A DNA stretch of 64,000 nucleotides from positions 204,846-268,845 of the forward strand of contig NZ_JAOCQF010000002.1 in the NCBI RefSeq assembly GCF_025380365.1, written 5' to 3'. Shown here one piece after another: positions 46,386 through 58,959 of this stretch (position 1 is its first letter; each line of letters begins with the position of its first letter). The stretch is from Albidovulum sediminis (GTDB lineage Bacteria > Pseudomonadota > Alphaproteobacteria > Rhodobacterales > Rhodobacteraceae). The position numbers were made by a program, and so were the translations under genes. The notes below the pieces were generated by a model. That model ran no database searches, had not been told where the DNA came from, and saw nothing but the letters and a program-made list of their open reading frames with translations.

Positions 46386-48008
46386 ATGGCGCAGTCGAAC
46401 GGGCGCGGCGGGCAGCGGTTCTCGACCAACATCTGGCCCGGTTTCGTCGATGCCATGACCGCGCTCCTGATGGTGCTGATGTTCGTGCTGACGATCTTCA
46501 TGATCGTGCAGTTCACCTTGCGCGAAACCATCGACACGCAGGATGACGAGCTTGCCGCCCTTGCCGACCAGGTGGCGGGGCTTGCGGACGCCCTCGGCCT
46601 CGAACGCGACAGGACCGCGGCCTATGAAGCGCAGGTGCAGGGCCTGAACGCCGATCTGGACGCGGCGCGGGACGAGGCCGACCGTCAGTCGACCCTGATT
46701 GCGACACTGACCAGCCAGGTGGAGGGCCGGACCGCCGAACTGGCGGAGGCGAACGCGCGGATCACCAGCTTCGAGGCGCAGGTGGCCTCGCTCCTGTCGG
46801 AGCGGGACAGCGCGCGGGCCGAGGTGGCCGACCTGACGCAGGCGAGGGAACGGCTTCTCTCGGATCAGGAGGCGCTGAACCTCGCCCTCGCCAAGGCGCG
46901 CGAGGAAATCGACGCCCAGGCCGAGGCCGCCCGCCTCGCCGCTGCCCGGCGCGAGGCGCTGGACGCGCTTGTCGCCGACCTGCGCGCGCGGGCCGAGGCG
47001 CAGGGGCGCGACCTGGCCGCGGCGCAGGACAAGCTGACCGAGGCAGAGCGGGACCGGCTTGCAGAGGCGGCGGCGGCCGAACTGTTGCGGGACCGGTTGA
47101 AGAATTCCGACAGCGAGCTGACGGCGATGACGCTGGCGCTTGAGGAGGAGCGGCGCAAGGCCGAGGAGACCCTGACCCTTCTGGCCGCCGCGCAGGGCAA
47201 GGTGGACGAGAACCAGACCGAGGCAGAGCGCCGGGCGGCACTGCTTGCGACGGCCGAGACGGAACTGTCGCGGCAGAAGGAGGTTTCGGCCGACGCCCAA
47301 CGCCGGGTCGCGCTGCTCAATCAGCAACTGGCGGCATTGCGCACGCAACTCGGCTCGCTTCAGGCGCTGCTCGATGCCGCGGCCGAGAAGGACGCCGCCG
47401 CGAAGGTGCAGATCGAGAATCTCGGTAGCCAGCTCAACGCCGCCCTGGCGCAGGTCGCCTCCGAACAGCGCGCCCGCGCCGAGCTTGAGGAGGCAGAGCG
47501 CAAGCGGCTGGAGGAAGAGGCGAAATCACTGCGCGACGAGGCGCGGCAACTGGCGCGCTACCGGTCCGAGTTCTTCGGCAAGCTGAGCGAGGTTCTGGCC
47601 GGCCGCGAAGGGGTCCGGGTCGTGGGCGACCGCTTCGTCTTTTCGTCCGAAGTGCTGTTCCAGACGGGCTCGGCGGATCTTTCGTCCGAGGGGCGGTCGC
47701 AGATCGCCGGGGTGGTGTCGATCCTGCGCGACGTGTCGGACCAGATCCCCGCGGCGATCGACTGGATCATCCGGGTGGACGGCCACACCGACAACGTGCC
47801 GATCTCGGGCGGAACATTCCGCGACAACTGGGAACTGAGCCAGGCCCGCGCGCTGTCGGTCGTGCGCTACATGCAGGACGATCTCGGCTTCCCGCCCGAA
47901 CGAATGGCGGCCACCGGGTTTGGCGAATTCCGCCCCGTCGCCGAAGGGGACACGCCGGAGGCGCGCGCCCAGAACCGGCGCATCGAGCTGAAGCTGACGG
48001 AGCGGTAG
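46386..48008 (+). CDS. MotB/OmpA-like protein with long coiled coil
   Basis: A 540-residue partner of the upstream channel protein. One membrane helix (about 23-46) carries Asp22 in WPGFVDAMTALLMVLMF, at the position of the proton-binding Asp of MotB, TolR and ExbD. About 340 residues of almost continuous heptad-like coiled coil follow (50-395). The C-terminal OmpA peptidoglycan-binding domain spans about 400-540 (VDGHTDNVPISG, then NWELSQARALSVVRYM, then AQNRRIELKL). The helical spacer is far longer than in flagellar MotB. It probably forms a peptidoglycan-anchored, proton-driven complex of unknown task. A strong terminator follows. Confidence 0.87.
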   Translation: MAQSNGRGGQRFSTNIWPGFVDAMTALLMVLMFVLTIFMIVQFTLRETIDTQDDELAALADQVAGLADALGLERDRTAAYEAQVQGLNADLDAARDEADRQSTLIATLTSQVEGRTAELAEANARITSFEAQVASLLSERDSARAEVADLTQARERLLSDQEALNLALAKAREEIDAQAEAARLAAARREALDALVADLRARAEAQGRDLAAAQDKLTEAERDRLAEAAAAELLRDRLKNSDSELTAMTLALEEERRKAEETLTLLAAAQGKVDENQTEAERRAALLATAETELSRQKEVSADAQRRVALLNQQLAALRTQLGSLQALLDAAAEKDAAAKVQIENLGSQLNAALAQVASEQRARAELEEAERKRLEEEAKSLRDEARQLARYRSEFFGKLSEVLAGREGVRVVGDRFVFSSEVLFQTGSADLSSEGRSQIAGVVSILRDVSDQIPAAIDWIIRVDGHTDNVPISGGTFRDNWELSQARALSVVRYMQDDLGFPPERMAATGFGEFRPVAEGDTPEARAQNRRIELKLTER

Positions 48009-48048
48009 GGCGACCGCGCGCGGCGCACCCGACGCCTGCCCGAAATGC

Positions 48049-48078
48049 GAACGGGCGCGGAAGAACCCGCGCCCGTTC
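48049..48078. terminator. 12-bp stem bidirectional terminator
   Basis: GAACGGGCGCGG (48049-48060) pairs with CCGCGCCCGTTC (48067-48078) around a six-base loop, between the convergent ompA-like and clpA genes. Confidence 0.85.
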
Positions 48079-48099
48079 AGGTCTGCCATGGCTGCCCGC

Positions 48100-50421
48100 T
48101 CAGTCGGCCGTCAGAAGCGGCGGCTTCGACCCGGCGATGCGGCGCTGTTGCGGCTCCTCGATCTGCAGTTCGATCCTGTCGTCCTTGACCAGAACCCGCA
48201 CGACCCCGCCCTTGGTCAACTTGCCGAACAGCAATTCCTCGGCGAGCGGTTTCTTGATGTGCTCCTGGATGACGCGTGCCAGGGGACGCGCGCCCATCTT
48301 GTCGTCATAGCCCCGCTCGGCGATCCAGGCGGCGGCTTCCGGAGACAGCTCGATATGGACGTGGCGATCCATCAGCTGCGCCTCAAGCTGCAGCACGAAC
48401 TTGTCGACCACCTGCATCACGATGTCGCGCGACAGCGGCGCGAATGAGATGACGGCATCCAGTCGGTTGCGGAACTCCGGCGTGAAGGTACGCTCGATCG
48501 CGGCCGTATCCTCGCCCTCGCGACGGTCGCGGCCGAAGCCGATGGCGGCCTTGGCCATGTCGGAGGCACCGGCGTTCGAGGTCATGATCAGAATCACGTT
48601 GCGGAAGTCCACCTGACGGCCGTTGTGGTCGGTCAGCTTGCCGTGGTCCATCACCTGCAGAAGGATGTTGTAGACATCCGGGTGCGCCTTCTCGATCTCG
48701 TCCAGAAGCAGCACGCAATGCGGGTGCTGGTCGACGCCATCCGTCAGCATGCCGCCCTGGTCGAAGCCGACATAGCCCGGAGGCGCGCCGATCAGGCGGG
48801 AAACCGCGTGTTTCTCCATGTATTCCGACATGTCGAAGCGCAGAAGCTCCACGCCCAGGCTGTCGGCCAGTTGCTTGGCGACCTCGGTCTTGCCGACGCC
48901 GGTGGGGCCGGCGAAGAGGTAGTTGCCGATCGGCTTTTCGGGTTCGCGCAGGCCCGCGCGGGCCAGCTTGATCGCCGAAGAGAGCGCCTCGATCGCCTTG
49001 TCCTGGCCGAAGACCACGCGCTTCAGCGTCCGCTCGAGGTCACGCAGCACCTCGGCATCGTCCTTCGACACGTTCTTCGGCGGGATGCGGGCGATCTTGG
49101 CCACCACGGCCTCGATCTCCTTCGGGCCGATGGTCTTACGGCGCTTCGATTCCGCCAGCAGGTGCTGGGCCGCGCCAGCCTCGTCGATCACGTCGATGGC
49201 CTTGTCGGGCAGCTTGCGGTCGTGGATGTAGCGCGCCGACAGTTCCACCGCCGACTTGATCGCATCCTTGGTGTAGTGCAGGTCGTGGTGCTTTTCGAAA
49301 TAGGGCTTGAGGCCCATCAGGATCTTCACCGTGTCGTCGACCGAAGGTTCGTTCACGTCGATCTTCTGGAACCGGCGGGACAGCGCACGGTCCTTCTCGA
49401 AGTGCTGGCGGAACTCCTTGTAGGTGGTCGATCCCATGCAGCGCAACTTGCCGCCCTGAAGCGCGGGCTTGAGGAGGTTCGAGGCGTCCATCGCCCCGCC
49501 CGATGTCGCACCGGCGCCGATGACGGTATGGATCTCGTCGATGAAGAGGATCGCGTCGGGGTGATCCTCAAGCTCCTTCACCACCGCCTTCAGCCGCTCC
49601 TCGAAGTCGCCGCGATAGCGTGTGCCGGCCAGAAGCGCGCCCATGTCGAGCGAGAAGATCGTCGCGCCCTTCAGGATGTCGGGCGTCTCGCCACGCACGA
49701 TCTTCAGCGCCAGCCCCTCGGCGATGGCGGTCTTGCCGACGCCCGGGTCGCCCACGAGAAGCGGGTTGTTCTTGCGGCGCCGGCAAAGCACCTGGATGCA
49801 GCGCTCGATCTCGGACTCGCGCCCGATCAGCGGGTCCACGTCGCCCTTCTTCGATTTCTGGTTCAGATCGACGCAGTATTTGGCAAGCGCGGATTCCTTC
49901 GCTTCGCCGTCATGCTTTTCTTCCGCCTTGGCCTCGTGCTCCTGCGCGCCCGTCACCGGCCGCGTCTCGCCGAACGAGGGATCCTTGGCGACGCCATGGG
50001 CGATGAAGTTGACCGCGTCGTAGCGGGTCATGTCCTGTTCCTGCAGGAAGTAGGCCGCGTTCGATTCGCGTTCGGCGAAGATCGCGACCAGGACGTTCGC
50101 CCCCGTCACCTCGGTCCGGCCCGAGGATTGCACGTGGATGGCGGCCCGCTGGATCACGCGCTGGAACGCGGCGGTCGGCACCGCTTCGGACCCGTCGACA
50201 TCGGTCACGAGCGTCGACAGGTCATCGTCGATGAAGTCGGCCAGGGTCTTGCGCAGCGCATCGAGATCGACCGAGCAGGCGCGCATCACCTTGGCCGCGT
50301 CGGGTTCGTCGATCAGGGCAAGAAGAAGGTGCTCCAGCGTTGCGAGTTCATGCCGGCGCGCGTTGGCAAGCGCCAGCGCCGCGTGGATCGCCTGTTCCAG
50401 TGTGGTCGAAAATGACGGCAC
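48100..50421 (-). CDS. clpA: ATP-dependent Clp protease ATP-binding subunit ClpA
   Basis: A 773-residue AAA+ unfoldase that feeds substrates, including N-degron proteins brought by ClpS, into ClpP. It has an N domain (about 1-140), D1 with Walker A GDPGVGKTAI (about 226) and D2 with GPTGVGKTEV (about 503). The ClpP-binding loop reads AAIGFGRD (IGF rather than the E. coli IGL). The GTG start at 50421 has AAGGAGC just upstream. clpS, usually next to clpA, is not adjacent here; its location is outside the window or lost. Confidence 0.96.
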   Translation of the reverse strand: MPSFSTTLEQAIHAALALANARRHELATLEHLLLALIDEPDAAKVMRACSVDLDALRKTLADFIDDDLSTLVTDVDGSEAVPTAAFQRVIQRAAIHVQSSGRTEVTGANVLVAIFAERESNAAYFLQEQDMTRYDAVNFIAHGVAKDPSFGETRPVTGAQEHEAKAEEKHDGEAKESALAKYCVDLNQKSKKGDVDPLIGRESEIERCIQVLCRRRKNNPLLVGDPGVGKTAIAEGLALKIVRGETPDILKGATIFSLDMGALLAGTRYRGDFEERLKAVVKELEDHPDAILFIDEIHTVIGAGATSGGAMDASNLLKPALQGGKLRCMGSTTYKEFRQHFEKDRALSRRFQKIDVNEPSVDDTVKILMGLKPYFEKHHDLHYTKDAIKSAVELSARYIHDRKLPDKAIDVIDEAGAAQHLLAESKRRKTIGPKEIEAVVAKIARIPPKNVSKDDAEVLRDLERTLKRVVFGQDKAIEALSSAIKLARAGLREPEKPIGNYLFAGPTGVGKTEVAKQLADSLGVELLRFDMSEYMEKHAVSRLIGAPPGYVGFDQGGMLTDGVDQHPHCVLLLDEIEKAHPDVYNILLQVMDHGKLTDHNGRQVDFRNVILIMTSNAGASDMAKAAIGFGRDRREGEDTAAIERTFTPEFRNRLDAVISFAPLSRDIVMQVVDKFVLQLEAQLMDRHVHIELSPEAAAWIAERGYDDKMGARPLARVIQEHIKKPLAEELLFGKLTKGGVVRVLVKDDRIELQIEEPQQRRIAGSKPPLLTAD

Positions 50422-50610
50422 CTGCGTGCTCCTTCTCCTCGGGGGCGGGACGGGGCGCCGCCCCATCCCACCATGGCCTCATGTCATTAAGGTTTGGTGG
50501 AAACGACCCGGCTTCAAGCGTTTTCCGCGCCCGATCCCAGCATCTTTCGAAAAGCCGCGGAAATTGTGATACGAATGCGACTTTCCGTGAGCATTCCGGC
50601 AACAATTCCG

Positions 50611-51378
50611 TCAGAACCGGTCCTTGCGGGCACGGATCTCGGCGAAGCAGTCGACGTCGCTCGCGCCGTCCATGCCAAGCTGTCGTTTCACTTCGGGCAG
50701 GTTCGCGCGCAGGAACGGGTTCGTCGCCAGTTCCTCGGCCAGTCGCGACGGCACGGTCGCGCGGCCCATTTCGCGCGCCTCGGTCACGGCCTTGAACCGG
50801 GATATAAGCGCGGGATTGTCCGGTTCAATGGTCAGCGCGAAGCGGGCGTTCGAGGCGGTGTATTCATGCCCCGAACACACCAGCGTCTCGGGCGGGAGTG
50901 CCGACAGCTTGCGAAGGCTCTGCCACATCTGCGCCGGCGTTCCCTCGAAAAGCCGGCCGCAACCCAGTGCCATCAGGCTGTCGGCGGTGAAGACCACGCC
51001 GGAATCGGGAAAGTGGAAGGCGATGTGGCCCGAGGTGTGGCCGGGCACCTCGATGACATGCCCCTCGGACATGCCGATGCGCACCACATCGCCCTCGCGC
51101 ACTGCCTCGGTCAGCTTGGGCAGGCGGTGGGCATCGGCCGCGGCGCCGATCACGCGCGCGCCGGTCGCGGCGGCGAGCGCCCTGACCCCGTCGATATGGT
51201 CGCCATGGTGGTGCGTGATCAGGATGTGGCTCGCGTGCCAGTCGCGGGCGTGCAGCGCGTTCACGATGGGCGCGGCATCAGGCACGTCGACCACCGCCGT
51301 CGCCCCCGTCGCCGCGTCGTGGGCGAGATAGGCGTAATTGTCCTTGAGGCAGGGAACGGTGACGATTTCCAGAGGCAT
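50611..51378 (-). CDS. gloB: hydroxyacylglutathione hydrolase (glyoxalase II)
   Basis: A 255-residue metallo-beta-lactamase-fold enzyme that hydrolyses S-lactoylglutathione to lactate and glutathione, finishing methylglyoxal detoxification. The metal site [10 protein letters not shown] (about residues 54-63), [11 protein letters not shown] and the ligand Asp in [18 protein letters not shown] are all present. The C-terminal substrate domain with NP-x-LR-like residues completes the family. ATG at 51378 agrees with the family N-terminus. It is divergent from the methyltransferase gene across a 66-base gap. Confidence 0.94.
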   Translation of the reverse strand: MPLEIVTVPCLKDNYAYLAHDAATGATAVVDVPDAAPIVNALHARDWHASHILITHHHGDHIDGVRALAAATGARVIGAAADAHRLPKLTEAVREGDVVRIGMSEGHVIEVPGHTSGHIAFHFPDSGVVFTADSLMALGCGRLFEGTPAQMWQSLRKLSALPPETLVCSGHEYTASNARFALTIEPDNPALISRFKAVTEAREMGRATVPSRLAEELATNPFLRANLPEVKRQLGMDGASDVDCFAEIRARKDRF

Positions 51379-51444
51379 GGCGTTTCGCGCGACTTTGCTT
51401 ATTGTTGGCTTGCCGAGTTTGGCCCAACCGCGGGGTCTTCCGCA

Positions 51445-52191
51445 ATGCACCTTGATGTCCTTGACCTGAGGAATTTCTACTACCGCACGCAGCTTGGCCG
51501 TGCGGCGCAGAAGGCCATCCGCGACCAGGTCATGGCGCTTTGGCCCGAGGCGAAGGGCAGGACGGTCGTCGGCTTCGGATTTGCGGTGCCTCTGCTCAGG
51601 CCCTACCTCGAGGAGGCGCGGCGGGTCATCGGCCTGATGCCGGGTCAGCAGGGCGTCATGCCCTGGCCCGCCGGGATGGAGAATGTCTCGGTCCTCTGCG
51701 AGGAAACGCGCTGGCCGATCGATACCGGGATCGCGGACCGCCTGGTCATCCTGCACGGGCTGGAAACCTCGGAAAACCCTTCGGCCGTGCTGGAGGAATG
51801 CTGGCGCGTGCTCGGCCCGGGGGGCAGGGCGCTTTTCATCGTGCCGAATCGGTCGGGTCTGTGGTCGCGCTCCGACCGGACGCCCTTCGGATACGGCCGG
51901 CCCTATTCCATGGGCCAGCTCGACGCCCAGTTGCGCGCCCACAGTTTCGTCGCCGAACGCCATCAGACCGCGCTTTACGTGCCGCCGTCGTCGCGCCGCT
52001 TCTGGCTGAGGACCGCGGCCATGTGGGAAGGTTTCGGCCATCGCATTTCGCCCGTGATGTCGGGCGGCGTCCTGATGCTTGAGGTGTCCAAGCAGCTGCA
52101 CGCCCCCCAGCGCCCCGGCCTTCGCGCGGCGGTGCGAAAGCCGCTCAAGGTACTCGAGAGGATGCACAAGCCGGTGCCCGGGCCGGTGTGA
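51445..52191 (+). CDS. class I SAM-dependent methyltransferase
   Basis: A 248-residue cytoplasmic protein with a modified Rossmann methyltransferase core. The SAM strand region is [21 protein letters not shown] (about 38-58), and later blocks are [37 protein letters not shown] and [18 protein letters not shown]. This alphaproteobacterial type is often found next to gloB. The substrate is not known. ATG at 51445 begins the conserved [18 protein letters not shown] region. The gene shares a short divergent promoter region with gloB. Confidence 0.82.
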   Translation: MHLDVLDLRNFYYRTQLGRAAQKAIRDQVMALWPEAKGRTVVGFGFAVPLLRPYLEEARRVIGLMPGQQGVMPWPAGMENVSVLCEETRWPIDTGIADRLVILHGLETSENPSAVLEECWRVLGPGGRALFIVPNRSGLWSRSDRTPFGYGRPYSMGQLDAQLRAHSFVAERHQTALYVPPSSRRFWLRTAAMWEGFGHRISPVMSGGVLMLEVSKQLHAPQRPGLRAAVRKPLKVLERMHKPVPGPV

Positions 52192-52317
52192 ATCGCGCCC
52201 CTCTATCGGGGCGGAACGAAGGGATTCCGGGCGGGAATGGCGATGTTAACGCCCAAACCTGCAAGGGTTGAATGCACCGTCGCCGGGGATATGCGGTCAA
52301 CGCCTTGAAAGATAACA

Positions 52318-52334
52318 AATTCGAGTTGCGAATT
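52318..52334. promoter_or_regulatory. 17-bp dyad in the atp leader region
   Basis: AATTCG-AGTTG-CGAATT is a perfect six-base inverted repeat in an AT-rich patch 139 bases upstream of atpH. TTGAAA at 52305-52310 just before it could be a -35, but no matching -10 at normal spacing was found. Confidence 0.4.
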
Positions 52335-52472
52335 ATGTTGGCCAAGGCGGTTGCGGCAGGAAATCGGCTCTGATACACCCGCGCCGAACTAAGACGTGCG
52401 CGCAGGCGCGCGAAGGGGTGGCCTCTGTCCCGGCTCCACGGGAAACGGGGCAAAGTCATCGGAAGGGTGGAC

Positions 52473-53032
52473 GTGTCGGAACCAGCTTCGATCTCCGCAG
52501 GGATTGCCGGGCGTTATGCTACGGCCATGTTTGAACTCGCCAGCGAGGCCGGTGGCATCAAGGCGCTCGAGGCTGATGTCGAGGCGCTTCAGGCCGCCCT
52601 TGACGACAGTGCCGACCTGCGCGCGCTGATCGCCTCGCCGGTCTATAGCCGCGACGAACAGGCCGCGGCGGTCGCAGCACTCTCGAAGGCGATGAAGCTG
52701 TCGGCCACCGTCGCGAACACCCTCGGGCTGATGGCGGCGAACCGCCGGCTCTTCGTGCTGCCGCACCTCATGGCCGCGCTGCGCGCGATGATCGCGGACG
52801 AAAAGGGCGAAGTGACCGCCGAAGTGACCTCGGCCGCCGCGCTGACCAAGGCGCAAGCCGACAAGCTTGCCAAGACGCTGAAGGCCAGCGTCGGCAAGAC
52901 CGTGAAACTCAATGCGACCGTCGATGAAAGCCTCATCGGCGGTCTTGTCGTCAAGGTGGGCTCGAAGATGATCGACACCTCGATCCGCTCGAAGCTCGCG
53001 TCCCTCCAGAATGCTATGAAAGAGGTCGGATA

Positions 53033-53033
<1 letters not shown>
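52473..53033 (+). CDS. atpH: ATP synthase F1 subunit delta
   Basis: A 186-residue delta subunit (OSCP-like) that ties the top of F1 to the peripheral stalk. The N-terminal helical domain starts [18 protein letters not shown]. The C-terminal part contains VNA-like [32 protein letters not shown], the family signature. Two GTG codons are possible; 52473 is preferred because GGAAGG at 52461-52466 is then correctly spaced. It shares one base with atpA (TAATG). It is the first gene of the F1 operon. Confidence 0.96.
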
Positions 53034-54571
<1,538 letters not shown>

Positions 54572-54594
54572 TGCGCTGAGGAGGGGACGGGATC

Positions 54595-55470
54595 ATGCCC
54601 AGCCTTAAGGACCTGAAGAACAGGATCGGAAGCGTCAAGTCGACGCGGAAGATCACCAAGGCCATGCAGATGGTCGCGGCGGCCAAGCTCCGCCGTGCCC
54701 AGGAAGCCGCCGAAGCCGCACGGCCCTACGCCGAGCGGATGAACGCGGTCATGGCCGGCCTCGCCGCCTCGGTCGGCGGCTCCGACAGCGCGCCCCGGCT
54801 TCTGGCCGGGACGGGCGCCGACAAGGTGCACCTTCTTGTCGTGATGACCTCCGAACGCGGCCTCTGCGGCGGCTTCAACTCCACCATCGTGCGGCTTGCC
54901 CGCGCGAAGGCGGCGGAGCTGCTCGCGATGGGCAAGACGGTCAAGATCATCACCGTCGGCAAGAAGGGCCGCGAACAGCTCAAGCGTGACCACGCGGACC
55001 GCTTCGTGGCCCATGTCGACCTGTCGGACGTCAAGAAACTTGGCTACGACACCGCGCAGTCGATCGCGCGCGACCTGATCCACCGCTTCGATCACGGTGA
55101 ATTCGACGTCGCGACGATCTTCTACAATCGCTTCCAGTCGGTGATCAGCCAGATCCCGACGGCGCAGCAGGTGATCCCGGCCATGTTCGAGACGGCGGAA
55201 GGTGCTGCGGCTTCGGCGCTTTACGACTACGAGCCGTCGGAAGAGGAAATCCTCGCCGATCTCCTGCCGCGGGGCGTGGCCACCCAGGTCTTCGCGGCCC
55301 TGCTGGAAAACGGCGCTTCCGAACAGGGCGCGCGGATGACCGCGATGGACAACGCGACGCGCAACGCGGGCGACATGATCGACCGCCTGACGATCGAGTA
55401 CAACCGCTCGCGCCAGGCCGCGATCACCAAGGAACTGATCGAAATCATTTCGGGCGCCGAGGCGCTCTGA
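54595..55470 (+). CDS. atpG: ATP synthase F1 subunit gamma
   Basis: A 291-residue gamma subunit, the rotating central shaft. The N-terminal helix [35 protein letters not shown] and the C-terminal helix with [35 protein letters not shown] form the coiled coil that turns inside the hexamer. [13 protein letters not shown] is the central Rossmann-like block. It follows atpA by 23 bases with GAGGAGGGGACGGG as ribosome site. Confidence 0.97.
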   Translation: MPSLKDLKNRIGSVKSTRKITKAMQMVAAAKLRRAQEAAEAARPYAERMNAVMAGLAASVGGSDSAPRLLAGTGADKVHLLVVMTSERGLCGGFNSTIVRLARAKAAELLAMGKTVKIITVGKKGREQLKRDHADRFVAHVDLSDVKKLGYDTAQSIARDLIHRFDHGEFDVATIFYNRFQSVISQIPTAQQVIPAMFETAEGAAASALYDYEPSEEEILADLLPRGVATQVFAALLENGASEQGARMTAMDNATRNAGDMIDRLTIEYNRSRQAAITKELIEIISGAEAL

Positions 55471-55488
55471 CGAAACCGGAGAAACTAG

Positions 55489-56931
<1,443 letters not shown>

Positions 56932-56940
56932 GGGGGCGAC

Positions 56941-57339
56941 ATGGCCGATACGATGCAGTTCGACCTCGTCAGCCCTGAACGGCGGCTTGCCTCCGTTCAG
57001 GCACGCGAGGTGCGCATTCCGGGCGCCGATGGCGACCTGACGGCGATGCCCGATCACGCAGCCCTGATCACGACGCTGCGTCCCGGCATCCTGACCGTCG
57101 TCTCGGCCGAAAGCACCTCGGACTATGCCGTCACCGGCGGGTTCGCCGAGATCACGGCGGCCGGCGCCTCGGTCCTGGCCGAGCGCGCCATGCCGCGCGG
57201 CGAGGTGAAGGCGGCCGACATGGATGCGCTGATCGCGGATGCCACGGCTGAGGCCGGCGCGGCGCCGGCCGAAGGCAAGGACGCGGCGAACAAGCTTGTC
57301 GCGGACCTTCAGGCGCTGAAATCCGCGCTCGGTCTCTGA
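56941..57339 (+). CDS. atpC: ATP synthase F1 subunit epsilon
   Basis: A 132-residue epsilon subunit, part of the rotor foot and an inhibitor of ATP hydrolysis. The N-terminal beta domain is complete ([15 protein letters not shown], then [26 protein letters not shown]). The C-terminal helical part is short and Ala-rich, as in alphaproteobacteria, where the separate zeta inhibitor does much of the inhibition. It ends the operon, with a terminator 22 bases later. Confidence 0.96.
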   Translation: MADTMQFDLVSPERRLASVQAREVRIPGADGDLTAMPDHAALITTLRPGILTVVSAESTSDYAVTGGFAEITAAGASVLAERAMPRGEVKAADMDALIADATAEAGAAPAEGKDAANKLVADLQALKSALGL

Positions 57340-57361
57340 GGCGGGCGAAGATCGACGAAAA

Positions 57362-57385
57362 GGCGGGGTCGCGGCCCCGCCTTTT
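57362..57385 (+). terminator. rho-independent terminator of the atp operon
   Basis: GGCGGGG (57362-57368), a six-base loop, CCCCGCC (57375-57381), then TTTT. Confidence 0.9.
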
Positions 57386-57456
57386 CCTTTTGGCGCGTCA
57401 GGGGTTTTGCCACCTCGCCCGCCGCGCTACGATCACGCCGAGCAAGCGGGGGCAGC

Positions 57457-57807
57457 ATGCGCCGGATAGACAGCGGGGTTCTGGGGCTGGAGCAGGGGGC
57501 GATCACCCTGTTTTCGGATTTCGAGGATGGCGGGCCGATGTGGAGCGCGCAGGGCCCGCGCGAGGCGCGCCGATCGGTCGCGTTCTCGGGCCCCTTCCGC
57601 AGCACTCCGGTTGTTCACGTCACGCTCAGCATGTGGGACGTGCATCACGCCACCAACATGCGGGCCGAGATCGTGGCAGAGAACGTGACGCCGGAAGGGT
57701 TCGATGTCGTGTTCCGGACCTGGGGCGACACCCGCATCGCGCGCATGCGCGCCGACTGGCTGGCGCTGGGCGAGGTTGTCCACGACGACGATTGGGACGT
57801 GGACTGA
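57457..57807 (+). CDS. H-type lectin domain protein
   Basis: A 116-residue protein made of a single H-type lectin domain (PF09458), the six-strand fold first known from snail and Dictyostelium agglutinins that bind GalNAc-like sugars. Typical blocks are FSGPFRSTPVVHVTLSMWDV, then NMRAEIVAENVTPEGFDVVFRTWGDTRIARMRADWLALG, where the Trp/Asp/Arg positions line the sugar site in known members. It has no signal peptide, so it may be cytoplasmic. It follows atpC in the same direction, after the terminator. Its ligand is unknown. Confidence 0.82.
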   Translation: MRRIDSGVLGLEQGAITLFSDFEDGGPMWSAQGPREARRSVAFSGPFRSTPVVHVTLSMWDVHHATNMRAEIVAENVTPEGFDVVFRTWGDTRIARMRADWLALGEVVHDDDWDVD

Positions 57808-57829
57808 AGGCGCGGGGCCTGCCGGAAGG

Positions 57830-58849
57830 TCAGCCGCGCGAATACATGCCCTCATAGATCGGGCTGAGAGTCTCGGTCTCGAAAAGCGAGGACACCGACG
57901 TGCCGGACCAGATGTTGAGGATCGCCTGGGCGAACATCGGCGCGGTAGGAACGATGCGGATGTTGCCGGCCTTGCGCACGGCTTCCGTCGGCTCGATCGA
58001 GTCAGTCAGGACAAGGCTTTTCATGACCGAGTTCTGCACCCGCTCCACCGCCGGGCCGGACATGACGCCGTGGGTGATGTAGGCGTGAACCTCCTGCGCG
58101 CCGTTCTCCATCAGCACCTCGGCCGCCTTGCAGAGCGTTCCGGCCGTGTCGCAGATGTCGTCGACGATGATGCAGGTCTTGCCCTCGACATTGCCGATGA
58201 CGGTCATGCCCGCGACCTCGCCCGCCTTCTCGCGGCGCTTGTCGACGATGGCAAGGGGCGCGTTGATCCGCTTGGCGATCTCGCGCGCGCGGGCGACGCC
58301 GCCGACATCGGGCGACACGATCATCAACTCGCCCAGCTTGCCCTTGAAGTGATGCTCGATATCCAGCGCGAAGATCGGCGAGGCATAAAGGTTGTCCACG
58401 GGGATGTCGAAGAAGCCCTGTATCTGGGCGGCGTGAAGGTCCAGCGTCAGCACCCGTTCCACCCCCGACCGGGTCAGGAGGTTCGCGACAAGCTTGGCCG
58501 AAATCGGGGTGCGCGCCTTGGCGCGGCGGTCCTGGCGGGCGTAGCCGAAATAGGGGATCACGGCGGTGATCCGCGCGGCCGAGGACCGACGCAGGGCGTC
58601 GGTCATGATCAGAAGCTCCATCAGGTTGTCGTTCGCCGGATTCGACGTCGACTGGATGATGAACATGTCCTCGCCGCGGACGTTCTCGAACACCTCGACG
58701 AAGATTTCCTGATCGTTGAAGCGTTCCACGCGGGCATCGACCAGACCCACGCTCATCCCCCGGTGCATGGACATCCGCCGGGCGATGGACATCGCCAGCG
58801 GACGGTTCGAGTTGCCGGAAATGAGTTTCGGTTCGGTCATGGAGGGCAT
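57830..58849 (-). CDS. prs: ribose-phosphate pyrophosphokinase (PRPP synthetase)
   Basis: A 339-residue class I enzyme that makes PRPP from ribose 5-phosphate and ATP for purine, pyrimidine, histidine and NAD synthesis. The ATP region [14 protein letters not shown], the Lys-loop block [16 protein letters not shown] and the PRPP loop [11 protein letters not shown] (about residues 234-244) are complete. The flag region [20 protein letters not shown] is clear. ATG at 58849 has AAGGACG upstream; an ATG three codons later is the alternative. A short convergent gap separates it from the lectin gene. Confidence 0.97.
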   Translation of the reverse strand: MPSMTEPKLISGNSNRPLAMSIARRMSMHRGMSVGLVDARVERFNDQEIFVEVFENVRGEDMFIIQSTSNPANDNLMELLIMTDALRRSSAARITAVIPYFGYARQDRRAKARTPISAKLVANLLTRSGVERVLTLDLHAAQIQGFFDIPVDNLYASPIFALDIEHHFKGKLGELMIVSPDVGGVARAREIAKRINAPLAIVDKRREKAGEVAGMTVIGNVEGKTCIIVDDICDTAGTLCKAAEVLMENGAQEVHAYITHGVMSGPAVERVQNSVMKSLVLTDSIEPTEAVRKAGNIRIVPTAPMFAQAILNIWSGTSVSSLFETETLSPIYEGMYSRG

Positions 58850-58959
58850 GATCGCGTCCTTGAGGGTGGAGCCGGGAGGAGTGACAGATTCGTGACGTTG
58901 CACCCCGCTTATCACCGGGCTAGCCTGCCCGCAAACCCAAGGACGAGGAGCAGAGAGCG

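Noticed and set aside
45183-48008. Zorya-type anti-phage system (ZorA/ZorB look like MotA/MotB)
   Set aside because: No ZorC, ZorD or ZorE gene is adjacent. The long tail is on the OmpA partner rather than on the channel protein, and the neighbours are housekeeping genes.
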